DNA of 12,490 nucleotides from Dentipellis sp. KUC8613 (lineage: Eukaryota > Basidiomycota > Agaricomycetes > Russulales > Hericiaceae), in the NCBI GenBank assembly GCA_002286715.1, contig NSJX01000118.1, positions 20,497 through 32,986 on the forward strand, in the 5' to 3' direction. Position numbers and translations under genes: made by a program. The notes beneath the pieces were generated by a model that made no database searches, was not told the DNA's origin, and saw only the letters and a program-made list of their open reading frames with translations. The first letter of the stretch is position 1, and every line of letters starts with the position of its first letter. This document shows, piece by piece, positions 1-7,656 of the stretch.

Positions 1-655
1 ACATGGCCATCTGCACGCCCCGGCGCGCCGTCTGCGACCCACGCCGCTGTCTGTGCCCCCCGTCGCACCCTCCCGATGCCCCGCTGGACCGTCTGCAACC
101 CACGCCACCGCCTGCGAGCCCAGCTGGGCGGTCTGCGCCTCATGCCGCCGTCTACGCGCCCCGCCTCGCCCTTTCAACACCCTGCGCCGCCGTCTTTGGG
201 CCCCGTGGGGCCGTCTTGTGCCCCATGGGGCCATTCTGCACCCTACAGCGCCGTCTGCACCCTCCGCCACGCCCTTTCAACGCCCCATCAGGCCCTGTTG
301 ACGCCCTCCGCCGCCGTCTTGTGCCCCACGTCGCCCTCTTGCGACCCCCACCTTGTCCTCTCGACGCCCCATCATGGGTCCGTCTCTACACTTCGTAGGG
401 CCTTCTTGCGTCCCCCGCCGCGGTCTGCGTCCCCCGCCGCGCCGTCTGTGTGCCCTGCCTCGCCGTCTCTACACCCCGCTGCGCAGTCTGCGCCCCACCC
501 CGCCTTTTTCGGGCCCCATGGGGCCGTCTTGCGCCCCTTGCCACGCCCATACCGCCGTCTGTGCCCCCCGCCTCGCCCTCTCGACGCCCCGCACCACCGT
601 CTTCGCGCCCCATGGGTCCGTCTTCGGGCCAACGTGGGCTGTCTAGTGCCCACAC
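1..655 (+). repeat. C-rich degenerate minisatellite array A1 (about 20-bp unit)
   Basis: The stretch is built of imperfect units of 18-22 bp whose core reads CCGTCTTGCGCCCC, often preceded by GCCGCG or by GGCCCCATGGGG. Alternative units read CGCCCTCTCGACGCCCC. Examples start near 40, 182, 202, 222, 262, 512 and 604. The unit length is not a multiple of three and all frames stay open in places, so the open frames here are by-products of composition. The 14-bp palindrome GGCCCCATGGGGCC (near 514) and close variants recur. The array runs off the left edge of the window. The same unit type occurs inverted near 11840-12200. Confidence 0.85.
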
Positions 656-1455
656 AATGTCCTGCCCCATTACCGCCGTCTCCGCCGCTGTGGCTCTGGC
701 CCACGCCCTGGTGTGCCGTCACGCCGCCACTACGCGCCATTGCGCTGACGCTGCCGCCATGGCGCGTCCTCACGCGCCCCAGCGACGCTGTCTCGTGGGC
801 CGTGGCCCCGTGTCGCACTCGCACGCACTCGCTCATGTCTCGCCCCCCCCTCGTGCCGCCATCCTGGGCCCCTTCGTGGTGCCGTCCCATGCTCCCTCGT
901 GTCGCCGTCGCGGCTCCCCGCAGTCACCTGCCCTCGCTCCTCCACCATGCACCATGGCTTCATCGTGCCCCCATCCCGCCCCAGCGAGGCATCCTCCGCC
1001 CTCGCACCCCCCCACCGACTACGCGTGTCAGCGTGCCGTGCTTCCGCCGCCGTCCCACGCACGCGCGTTGCCTTCTCGCATACGCGTCTCGTCCCCACCC
1101 CGCTGTTCCGCGCGAGCACGCTGACATCATGCGCACGCGCGGCCGTCGTTTCGTATCCGTGCGCTGCCGTCTCAAGCCGCCACTTTCGTCGCCACGTTCC
1201 TGCTGCTTCATGCCTGTGTGTCACGATCTCCCGACGCCGCCCCACCTGTGCTTCCTGGCACTGTCTCGTATACCCGCCGCCGTCCTCACTTGCACCTCAC
1301 TGTCTCGTCCACTCGTCTTTGCGCTCCCTCGCGCCCTTGCCGCCGTTTGCCCGCCATTGCACTTCTCATCTCGCGCGCCGTTCACACACACTCGTGCACT
1401 TCATACCCCATCCTCGCCCTCCACGCCCCGCCGTCGCTCTCCACATCTCATCTTC
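656..1455 (+). repeat. C-rich degenerate minisatellite array A2
   Basis: This continues array A1 with more diverged units, still C/T-rich on the plus strand. CGCC, CGTC, CGCGCCCC and TCTCG recur at roughly 10- and 20-bp spacing (for example GCGTCCTCACGCGCCCCAGC near 763). No domain, splice structure or codon bias typical of a gene is visible. Predicted peptides are Pro/Arg/Ser/Ala-rich and shift character with frame. The right end is set where the base composition becomes mixed at the start of the next module. Confidence 0.75.
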
Positions 1456-1470
1456 ATAGGCCGGAACCAG

Positions 1471-1584
1471 CAGGAGAGAGTAAGGCAGAGGAATGACACT
1501 GCCTTGTCAATGGTATGCAGGTATGTCGCAGCTGCTATGGCATTGACGTAGACTGACTACGCGAGCCCGGTATCCCGGGCTCGC
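1471..1584 (+). repeat. Module copy 1 (conserved 114-bp stretch ending in the GC palindrome)
   Basis: This is one of six related stretches that each lead into the GC palindrome. It starts with CAGGAGAGAG and AAGGCAGAGG, shared with GGCAGGAGAGAAGCAG in the copies at 7441-7656 and 5203-5309 (reverse strand). It contains GTATGCAGGTATGTCG at 1513-1528, almost identical to 5807-5822, and ends ACTGACTACGCGAGC before the palindrome. A C-rich array follows on the right, as in the other plus-strand copies. The family was not recognised; it could be the end of a non-coding transposable element. Confidence 0.7.
1561..1584. repeat. GC palindrome, copy 1
   Basis: Two perfectly complementary 10-base arms, GCGAGCCCGG and CCGGGCTCGC, are separated by TATC. 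As single-stranded DNA or RNA this would form a very stable hairpin. The same arms recur at four other sites with spacers TATC, GATA, CATC or none. Confidence 0.95.
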
Positions 1585-2520
1585 GCCCCTCGTGCCGTCT
1601 GCTCTAGTGACCCGGCCGCCGCTGTGTGTCCCCCCCATCACGCCCCCGTCGCGCCCCAGCACTGTGCCGCACTTCTGCTGTACCATTTCGCACCCCAACA
1701 ACAACATCGCACCCCCGCCGCTGCATCGCGGCCCCATCACGTCCCAGCCACGCTGTCAGCTGCGCCGCTCACATCTCGCCACTTCGTTCACACACTCGCC
1801 GTCCTGCGTGCCCCAGAAATGACGCAGGAGGTGCCTCTGAGGACGCTGCCACCTAGCAACGGCGTGTGGCGCCGCCCCCACACACCTTTGTGCCACATTG
1901 CATGCCCTGACGCTGCCCCGACGCCGCCCCGCACCCCCCAGCAACGACACAGGAAGGGTGTCTCGAGATGCCCCACACCCTAGCAACGGCACGACAGACC
2001 GTGCCATCGTGCCGCCCCACTCGCCCTCACACCACCTGGCGCACCTCAGCAACTGTGCGACAGATGCTCGTGTGCCCTGTAACAACCGCGCAGGATATGC
2101 GCCCATCCTCACGCACCCGCCACACACACCTGCACCGCTGTCCCATCGCCACGTGCTCTCGCCCACCGCCCTCCCACCTCCCAGCACCCGCATTTGCATT
2201 TCGTCACGCGCTGTCATGCGTCATCCCTCACCGCTCTCGCGTTGCCCTCACGCGCCCCAGCATTGTCTTCGAGTGCTATCACATGCCCTTGCTCCACTGC
2301 CCCGTGCCCAGTGCCTCCCTCATGCGCTTTCGCGCCATCTTCTCAATCCCCTCCTGCCTGCTCACTCGCCGTATATGCCTTGTGCAGCAATCACGTGCCT
2401 TGCACGCCTCCCTGCCGTCGCACCGCCATGATACACCCCTGCTGCCATTTTGCACAGTGCCACATCTCCTTGCTGTTGCATGCTGTGGTGCCATGTTGTG
2501 CCCCACGCCATCCAGACTGC
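1585..2520 (+). repeat. C-rich array B
   Basis: C-rich degenerate repeats begin immediately after palindrome 1 and fade into mixed composition after about 2440. The first part has CGCCCCCGTCGCGCCCC-type units. Around 1811-2065 it carries a longer unit of about 53 bp containing CCTAGCAACGG (listed separately). Between 2270 and 2520 the repeats are hard to see and words such as TGCCATGTTGTGCC appear. No coding evidence was found. Confidence 0.7.
1811..2065 (+). repeat. AGCAACGG-type repeats, about 53-bp unit with period about 125 bp
   Basis: Positions 1811-1862 and 1936-1988 align over about 53 bp: CCCCAG-AA-GAC, then CAGGA, then a TCTCGAGA-like centre, then an ACCCTAGCAACGG end. Further AGCAAC motifs lie near 1980 and 2046. 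The same unit occurs on the opposite strand at 10400-10441, 10521-10574 and 10655-10714. The function is unknown. Confidence 0.7.
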
Positions 2521-2617
2521 CACCTTGCAGGACTTGCATTGGACAATGTACAAGTCTGATCATTTGTATAGCACAAAGACTGTCAGAAGACACTCAGGGT
2601 AAATGTTTTGATGAAGG
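2521..2617. other. Transition spacer, no feature recognised
   Basis: A mixed-composition stretch between the faded C-rich array and the MITE. I see no repeat, gene or regulatory motif that I can support. Confidence 0.5.
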
Positions 2618-2630
2618 TTAGGGCCTGTTC

Positions 2631-2660
2631 AGGCCAAAATATAATGTAGCAGTACATATT
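2631..2660 (+). repeat. MITE left inverted-repeat arm
   Basis: AGGCCAAAATATAATG followed by TAGCAGTACATATT pairs with 2891-2920 at 27 of 30 positions. Confidence 0.9.
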
Positions 2661-2890
2661 CTCATACATGGCAACTTTACCAAAAGATTATGTGTGGAGT
2701 CTTCCAACAAAAATTTCTGTATATGCAGTATATGGAAGCACTGGTGTGTCCAAAATGTGTAGCCTCCATAATGAGCTCTTCTTTTATCAAGAACAGTCCA
2801 CAACACATTCATTCTTTTGTCTAATGCCTTCTTAATACAACAGACCACAATGATATTTGGATGCCAAACTGAAGTCATGTGATTATATAC

Positions 2891-2920
2891 AATATGTACT
2901 GCTACATTATATATTGGCAC
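2891..2920 (-). repeat. MITE right inverted-repeat arm
   Basis: On the reverse strand it reads GTGCCAATATATAATG followed by TAGCAGTACATATT, the partner of the arm at 2631-2660. Confidence 0.9.
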
Positions 2921-3050
2921 AATCACCAAACAAGCTCTTAGTTAAACAACTGAAAGATATACATCATGCAAAATCACACAAAGATTTGGATGTTCAGTAA
3001 ATATGTGAAATTATGTAGCAATTTGAAAGCAAGACATATCCACCCTCAAA

Positions 3051-3093
3051 GATGAATCAGAACCTGCCGCTTGCTGGCCCACTCCTCACTAGT
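3051..3093 (+). repeat. Copy of the outer part of module copy 4 (inverted relative to 8980-9022)
   Basis: GATGAATCAGAACCTGCCGC at the start and CCCACTCCTCACTAGT at the end match the reverse complement of 8980-9022 with one visible mismatch in 43 bases. No palindrome or array follows here, so it looks like a fragment of that module or of a dispersed element inserted at both places. Confidence 0.9.
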
Positions 3094-3220
3094 GCAGGAA
3101 GAAGGACACTAATATTGAATATATATCCAAAGATATGCAGTATCACCATGGGCTCTTAAGTAAATGGTAACACAAATGAGAAAAGGAACTGGCTCAACCC
3201 AGTGCAGGAAGAAAGACATT
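3091..3220 (+). repeat. Direct repeat pair, AGTGCAGGAAGAA
   Basis: AGTGCAGGAAGAAGGACACT at 3091-3110 recurs as AGTGCAGGAAGAAAGACATT at 3201-3220, with 110 bp between starts. The first copy overlaps the end of the 43-bp repeat at 3051-3093. Confidence 0.75.
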
Positions 3221-3455
3221 GAGGTGGTATTGTAAGATGTACAACACTTGTTTATTATTGACATCTCTTGAACCTGTCTAATCCTACTTTGATTGTTTGA
3301 GATGAGTCTGAAATTATTTGATTTTATTTGACTTCACCTGATTTTTTATGATTTTTCCTGCTTTTATCCAAATTTGAAATGGTCTCATTTGACTAGATCT
3401 GGTTTGGTGTAATTTTTCTGCATTTCTTTGATTTTATTCCACATTTATAAGTTCT

Positions 3456-3490
3456 CTCTAATCAAAAAGTGATTCATGGCTGAATTAGAG
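3456..3490 (+). repeat. Palindromic arm related to the 6886-7021 foldback
   Basis: CTCTAAT at the start pairs with ATTAGAG at the end, and the centre ATTCA-TGGC-TGAAT is itself a small hairpin. Positions 3465-3485 are identical over 21 bases to 6890-6910 in the left arm of the foldback element. Confidence 0.8.
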
Positions 3491-3611
3491 CATTGTTTGT
3501 CACAATGGCAGGAGTACTTGCATTAACATTCAGGACAATAAAACAACAATGATAAAAGATTATATTGTGAGTACAATCATATACCAAACTAAACTCTAAA
3601 AATGTGATAAA

Positions 3612-5202
3612 ACCAATCTGAGGGCGCATATGACGCGAGGAGGGCACTTAGAGGCCGTCGAGGGCATCGAAGGCGGCGGTGGGCGAAGGAGGGCGGGGAG
3701 GGCGGCGGGGAGGGTGTGTGGAGGGTGAGTAGGGCACAAGGAGACGGCGTCGAGGGTGTCGAGTGCGGCGGACAGCACGTGGAGGCCGGCGAGGGCAGCG
3801 GTGGGCAATCCAGGATGGCGGTGGGCGAATGAGGGCAGCGGTGGGGCACGCTGGGGCACGAGAGGGCGGCGGCGGGTGCGCTGGGGCGTGAGAAGGTGGC
3901 GGCAGGGCATGGTGGGGCGCAAGAGGGCGGCGGTGGGAGAGTGAGGGCGGCGGAGAGGGATGAGAGGGTGGTGGACGGCGCGTACGGCGCGTGGAGTGCG
4001 GCGAGGGCGCGAGGAGGCGGACGAGGGCGGAGAGAGCGGCCGACGGTGCACGTAGGGCGCGAAGAGGCGGTGGAGAAGGCGGACAGGGCAGCAGAGGGCG
4101 CGTACGGTGCGTGGAGGGCTCATATGGCACGTGAATGGCACAAATAGGGCATGTGCGGCGCGCAAAGGTCGCGGAGAGAGCAGGGACAGCGCGAACGGCC
4201 CTTGTCGCACCCTCGTCGCTGTGCCCTCTTCGCGCCCTCTTCATCGCGTCGTCACACCCTCGCACCCTCGTCGGCCCGTGTGTGCCCTCGCACCCTCGTC
4301 ATCCGTCGCGCTCGCAAAGGTCGCGGAGAGGGCGGGAGAGGGCGGATGTAGCACGTGGAGCGCGCGCGCAGATGGCACACATACAGCACGGATGGCCTGC
4401 GTGAGGCGCAAGCGACAGGCGTAGCGCACGGGCGGCGGATGGAGCACGCGGCGAGCGGCAGACAGGACGGCGAAGGGCGGCCGACAGGCGGCGAAGGGTG
4501 GTGGAGGGCGCAGAGGGCGCGCGGACGACGGATGGCGGTGGACAGGACGCGGAGGGTGATGGAAAGGGCGGTGGAGGGCGGCGGCGAGCGCGTGGAGAGC
4601 GGTGGAGGGTGCGTGGAGGACGCAGAGGGCGCGGAGGGCGGCAAAGAGCCCGTAGGGCACGTGGAGGCGGCGGAGGTGGCGCGGACGGCGAAGGCGGCGA
4701 GGGCGGCGGTGGGACGAGAGGGCAGCTGTGGGCAGCTGTGGGCGCGAGCAGGCGGCTGTGGGTGAGCATGAACCACGGCGGTGCTTGCTGGGGCGAGAGA
4801 CGGCAGCGGCGGGAAGCGCTAGGGCACAAGAGGGCGACGGATGGCGCATGGGGCACGAGGAGGGGGCGGAGAGGGTGTAGAGGGCGCGTCGAGGGCGCAT
4901 ACAGTGCGTCAAGGTGGTGGAGAGGGCGGAGAGGGCACGTTGATGGCGCGGACTGCATGTCGACAGCATGTAGGGTGTGTTGGGGGCACGTAGGGTGCGA
5001 GGAGGGGGCGGAGAGGGTGGAGAGGGCAGCGGTGGGCGAACAAGGGCGGCGGTGGGGCGTGCTGGAGCGAGACAGGGCGCCGACAGGCAGACAAGGGTGG
5101 TGGTGGGCGAGGGAGGTGGCAGGGGATGCGTAGAGGACGCAGGGGGCGCGTACCGGACGCCGGCCGCACGAACAGCGCATACGTGGTATGGCAGACGGCG
5201 GG
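3612..5202 (-). repeat. G-rich minisatellite array C (C-rich on minus strand)
   Basis: Degenerate units of about 10 and 20 bp, such as GAGGGCGGCGGTGGGCGAA and GGGGCGCGAGAGGGCGGCGG, run to the half palindrome at 5203. On the minus strand this is the same kind of C-rich array as those to the right of the plus-strand palindromes. A perfect 10-bp duplication GGCAGCTGTG lies near 4723-4742. Long open frames occur on both strands and are low-complexity. A C-rich island interrupts it at 4198-4312. Confidence 0.8.
4161..4330. repeat. Strand-switched C-rich island between two direct repeats
   Basis: CGCAAAGGTCGCGGAGAG occurs perfectly at 4161-4178 and 4313-4330. Between about 4198 and 4312 the plus strand suddenly becomes C-rich (CGCACCCTCGTCGCTGTGCC, CGCACCCTCGTCGGCC) before the G-rich array resumes. 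This looks like a locally inverted or inserted piece of array flanked by a duplication. Confidence 0.75.
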
Positions 5203-5309
5203 GGGCTCGCGCAGTCAGTCTATGGTAAGATAAGAGCGGCGGTGACGCACCTTTATTTCACTAGTACTCACTGGTACTGTTCCTCTTTCTGCTTCTCTCC
5301 TGCCAGTCT
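5203..5309 (-). repeat. Module copy 6 with only half the palindrome
   Basis: Read on the minus strand it begins GACTGGCAGGAGAGAAGCAG, matching module copies 3 and 1. It continues to AAAGGTGCGTCACCGCCGC, matching GGTGCGTGGCTGCCGC of copy 3, and ends ACTGACTGCGCGAGCCCC. The distal half of the palindrome is missing: plus-strand 5203-5210 is GGGCTCGC but the preceding bases are GCGGGG instead of the partner arm. The array lies on the expected side. Confidence 0.75.
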
Positions 5310-5640
5310 GTGCGGCGTGCGATGGTGGTGGTGGGCACGAGAGGATGCGTGCGGGGCTAGAGGGCGCAAGCGATAGCGGCGCGGTGTGTGAGAGGGCAGC
5401 GGTAGGTGCTAGAGGGAAAAGGTAGGTGCGAGAGGGAGGCGGTGACGCGCGCAAGGGCGGCTATGGGGCGCGAAAGTGCGGAACGGCACGCAAGGGCGAC
5501 CGTGGGGCGTGCGAGGGTCGTGGTGGGGCACGCGAGGGCGGCAGCGGGTGCGAGGCGGCAGTGTTTGGACACGAACGGGCGGCGGTGGTGGGTGCGAGAG
5601 GGAGATGGTGGGTGCGAGAGGGATGCATTGACAAGCAGCA
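5310..5640 (-). repeat. G-rich array D
   Basis: G-rich units similar to array C (GCGCAAGGGCGGCTATGGGGCG near 5448, GGGGCACGCGAGGGCGGCAGC near 5525) fill the gap between the outer ends of two divergently oriented modules. No gene is recognised. Confidence 0.7.
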
Positions 5641-5886
5641 CTCGGGAATTGCTGAGGTGGGACGCGTGACAGGACACGACAAGTCGCTTCAATGCGACTT
5701 CTCAAACACTGTCATGTCCCATCCCCCGATTGTCTTCCAACTTTCGTCCTTGATCTATCACACACATACTCGTTGCCTCAGCAAGGAAAGGAAGTGGGAA
5801 TGTGAGGTATGCAGGTGTGTCGTTGCACACCCTCAATTTTCCCATAGCAGCACTGACTGCGCGAGCCCGGTATCCCGGGCTCGCGC
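5641..5886 (+). repeat. Module copy 2 (long form) ending in the GC palindrome
   Basis: It starts CGGGAATTGCTGAGGTGGG, like CGGGAATTGCCGAAGCTGGG of copy 3. TCCCATCCCCCGAT near 5718 and CTCGTTGCCTCAGCAAGG near 5770 are matched in the reverse strand of copy 5. GTATGCAGGTGTGTCG at 5807-5822 matches copy 1. It ends CATAGCAGCACTGACTGC directly before the palindrome; copy 5 has CATAGCAGTACTGACCG. The homology therefore covers most of about 220 bp, although it is patchy. Confidence 0.75.
5859..5886. repeat. GC palindrome, copy 2 (longest arms)
   Basis: Arms GCGCGAGCCCGG and CCGGGCTCGCGC (12 bp, perfect) flank TATC. Confidence 0.95.
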
Positions 5887-6640
5887 ACCTCATCACAGGT
5901 CACCATCTACATCTTGCTCGCCAGCAATGCCGTCACCGCCGCCTCGTGCCCCCAGCACCATCCTCTCTGCCATTTTGATCCCCAACGACGCTGCTCTGCG
6001 CCCGCGCGCGTCCCCATCGCTGCCCTCACGCGCCCCATGGCCGCCCTTGTGCGCTGCACAGCCGCCCTCACACACCATCGCATGCCCAGCGCCACCCTCA
6101 GGCACCGTCTTGCGCCCACAGCAGCGCTCGCGGGCCCCAATGCCGCCCTATCGTGCCTCACGACCACCCTCACACGCCCCACAGCCGCCCTCACGTGCCA
6201 TCTCAATCACCAACGACGCCGCTCTGTGCCCCTGCACGTCCTCCCGCACCGACCACTGCCCTCCCATGCCCCATCGCCACCCTTGCGCGCTCCAGCGCCA
6301 CCCTCGTGCACCATCTCGCACCCACCGCCGCCTGTTTGCGTCCCAAAGCCGCCCTCTCGTGTACCGTCTCACGCCCACCGCCACCTTCGCATGTCGTCTT
6401 GTACCCACAGCAGCCCTCGCGGGCCCCACTGCCCCCCTATCGCACATGAGCTCATGACTCCCCTCATGTGCCCCACGGCCGCCCTCATTCCCCAGACCAC
6501 CCTTGCTTGCACCATCGCACCCCGCGCAGACACTCTCCTGCCCTCTGGTGCCGCTAGTGCCGTCTCCTTCACCCTGTCGCAGCGCTGTGCGCCCTATCTA
6601 CACCTTCTCCACACCGTTCTGATTTTTGTCTCATGTCACA
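5887..6640 (+). repeat. C-rich minisatellite array E
   Basis: About 20-bp units of the type CCGCCCTCACACGCCCCACA follow palindrome 2. Longer direct repeats sit inside: 5970-6013 resembles 6198-6241 (CCAACGACGC-GCTCTG core), and 6109-6150 resembles 6398-6440 (CCCACAGCAGC, CTCGCGGGCCCCA, CCCTATCG). The array ends where the composition turns AT-rich near 6640. No gene is supported. Confidence 0.8.
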
Positions 6641-7440
6641 TCGAAGGACCCAGTTTTCACCATGTAAAATACATATATTCATAGAAATTTAACTTTGTTT
6701 TCTACACATACCTGCATGATTGAATGCTCTATCTGAGTCAAAAGATTCATTGAAGAATCATTATTATAGTCTGCTCAGCTATGAATTTGAAGTCACAGCC
6801 AGTGTTCGACGCATCAAAAATGCCGTGGGAACTCATTTCCTGTTTGTACAATTAAAAGTGGACGACGCGACCTGTGAGTGTGTCTAATTAAAAGTGATTC
6901 ATGGCTGAATCAGAAGAAGTCGACCTGCCGTTGTCTGGATTGCCACCATGGTCTGCATCCGAGTAGGCAGAGAACAACTCCATCGGCACAGTTCTGATTC
7001 AGCTATGAATCAGTTTTAATTTGAGTCGGTTCCACCAAAGTCAACAGAATTTTAATCACCCCAACAGGAAGTCCATTCCCACAATCTCAGCCACATCCAC
7101 TCACTTTCCGACATGTTCATTTTCTGTATGCTCTGATACTTGCCCAATCACTGTCAAATTTGGACTACATATGGAAGACGGTAGTACAGACACACCATGA
7201 ATTGCTTATAGTTTTAGAGCATCACAGTCGCCCGTAAACTCGAAGTCGCGTTGCGGAAATGGACTCCATTTGCGAAATCTGCAAGTATCGGCACCAATAG
7301 TTCAATTGTACGTTTCGCATCATCTGTAAAGGTCATGCATTGTATCATACATGTATCATAATTTATTCAACAATTTAAAGAATTGTTTTGAGTGTGTACG
7401 AGTGATTCGATTCATCGGCGAGACCCTGCGCGCACTTCGC
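6641..7440. other. AT-rich spacer 2
   Basis: No gene recognised. It contains the 136-bp foldback at 6886-7021 and partial relatives of its arms near 6736-6790 (CTCAGCTATGAAT) and 6848-6855 (CAATTAAAAGTG). TGTATCATA occurs twice near 7341-7361. Confidence 0.6.
6886..7021. mobile_element. 136-bp foldback (MITE-like) element
   Basis: Arms 6886-6915 and 6992-7021 are inverted repeats matching at 28 of 30 bases (AATTAAAA-TGATTCAT-GCTGAATCAGAA). Each arm contains its own small palindrome, TGATTCATGGCTGAATCA on the left and CTGATTCAGCTATGAATCAG on the right. The 76-bp interior has no coding content. No clear target-site duplication is visible, so assignment to a transposon family is not possible. 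A 21-base segment of the left arm recurs at 3465-3485. Confidence 0.75.
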
Positions 7441-7656
7441 GGGAATTGCCGAAGCTGGGCGTCGTCGCAGAGGCACTAGCACAGAACTCTACACCCCACA
7501 GCCTCCCGTGCGCGTGTCATCAACTCACGCAAACAGACTTTCGAATGGCAGGAGAGAAGCAGAGGCAGAACCAACAGTATATGTCCAATATAGGTGCGTG
7601 GCTGCCGCTTTGACTTGAACATTGACTGACCACGCGAGCCCGGGATACCGGGCTCG
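7441..7656 (+). repeat. Module copy 3 (long form) ending in the GC palindrome
   Basis: It starts GGGAATTGCCGAAGCTGGGC. GGCAGGAGAGAAGCAGAGGC near 7545 and GGTGCGTGGCTGCCGC near 7592 are shared with copy 6, and the former with copy 1. It ends TGACTGACCACGCGAGCC. An open frame of 73 codons (7392-7613, starting with GTG) overlaps it, but no domain is visible and the other copies do not preserve it. Confidence 0.75.
7635..7656. repeat. GC palindrome, copy 3
   Basis: Arms CGAGCCCGG and CCGGGCTCG flank GATA, the reverse complement of the TATC spacer in copies 1 and 2. Confidence 0.95.

Larger units (their letters stand above)
2618..2929 (-). other. Open frame spanning the MITE interior, probably not a gene
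   Basis: The minus strand is open for 103 codons across almost the whole MITE, ending in a TAA formed by the left target duplication. The frame opens with TTG, not ATG; the first internal Met is at about residue 18. The composition looks protein-like (mixed hydrophobic and charged, several Cys, His and Trp), unlike the array frames. I recognise no DDE transposase motif or other domain. It may be a relic of an autonomous parent element or chance. Confidence 0.2.
2618..2940. mobile_element. MITE with terminal inverted repeats and TTA target duplication (PIF/Harbinger or Tourist-like)
   Basis: The element proper runs 2621-2937 (317 bp) and is flanked by TTA at 2618-2620 and 2938-2940. Its left end reads GGGCCTGTTCAGGCC. 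Its right end, reverse-complemented, reads GAGCTTGTTTGGTG. Just inside, 2631-2660 and 2891-2920 are inverted repeats matching at 27 of 30 bases, including TATAATGTAGCAGTACATAT. A GGGCCTGTT-like end plus a three-base TTA duplication is typical of PIF/Harbinger-derived Tourist MITEs. The 6-7 base gap needed between the outermost ends and the inner arms indicates divergence. The interior is AT-rich and encodes no recognisable transposase, so mobilisation would depend on a protein supplied elsewhere. Confidence 0.8.
2941..3611. other. AT-rich spacer 1
   Basis: No gene recognised. It holds a 43-bp stretch repeated in inverse at 8980-9022, a 20-bp direct repeat (3091-3110 and 3201-3220), and a T-rich tract around 3280-3460 with TTTGATTTTATT occurring twice (near 3318 and 3427). 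It also holds a palindromic arm at 3456-3490 related to the foldback at 6886-7021. Confidence 0.6.

Noticed and set aside
76..1551. 491-codon plus-strand open frame
   Set aside because: It is Pro/Arg/Ser/Ala low complexity over a 20-bp repeat not divisible by three. Other frames on both strands are equally open, and no domain is visible. The lack of stops follows from composition.
1561..1590. Intrinsic (rho-independent) terminator
   Set aside because: The hairpin is not followed by a T-run, and the context is not bacterial.
5203..5260. tRNA-derived SINE: TCGCGCAGTCAG resembles a polymerase III A box
   Set aside because: No matching B box at a proper distance in any copy, no cloverleaf and no poly-A or simple tail.
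7259..7300. Tiny 13-codon frame with a Cys-x-x-Cys pattern (MDSICEICKYRHQ)
   Set aside because: Too short to support as a gene; no conserved neighbour or expression signal is visible.
7392..7613. 73-codon frame across module copy 3
   Set aside because: Starts with GTG, has no domain, and the related modules do not keep the frame.
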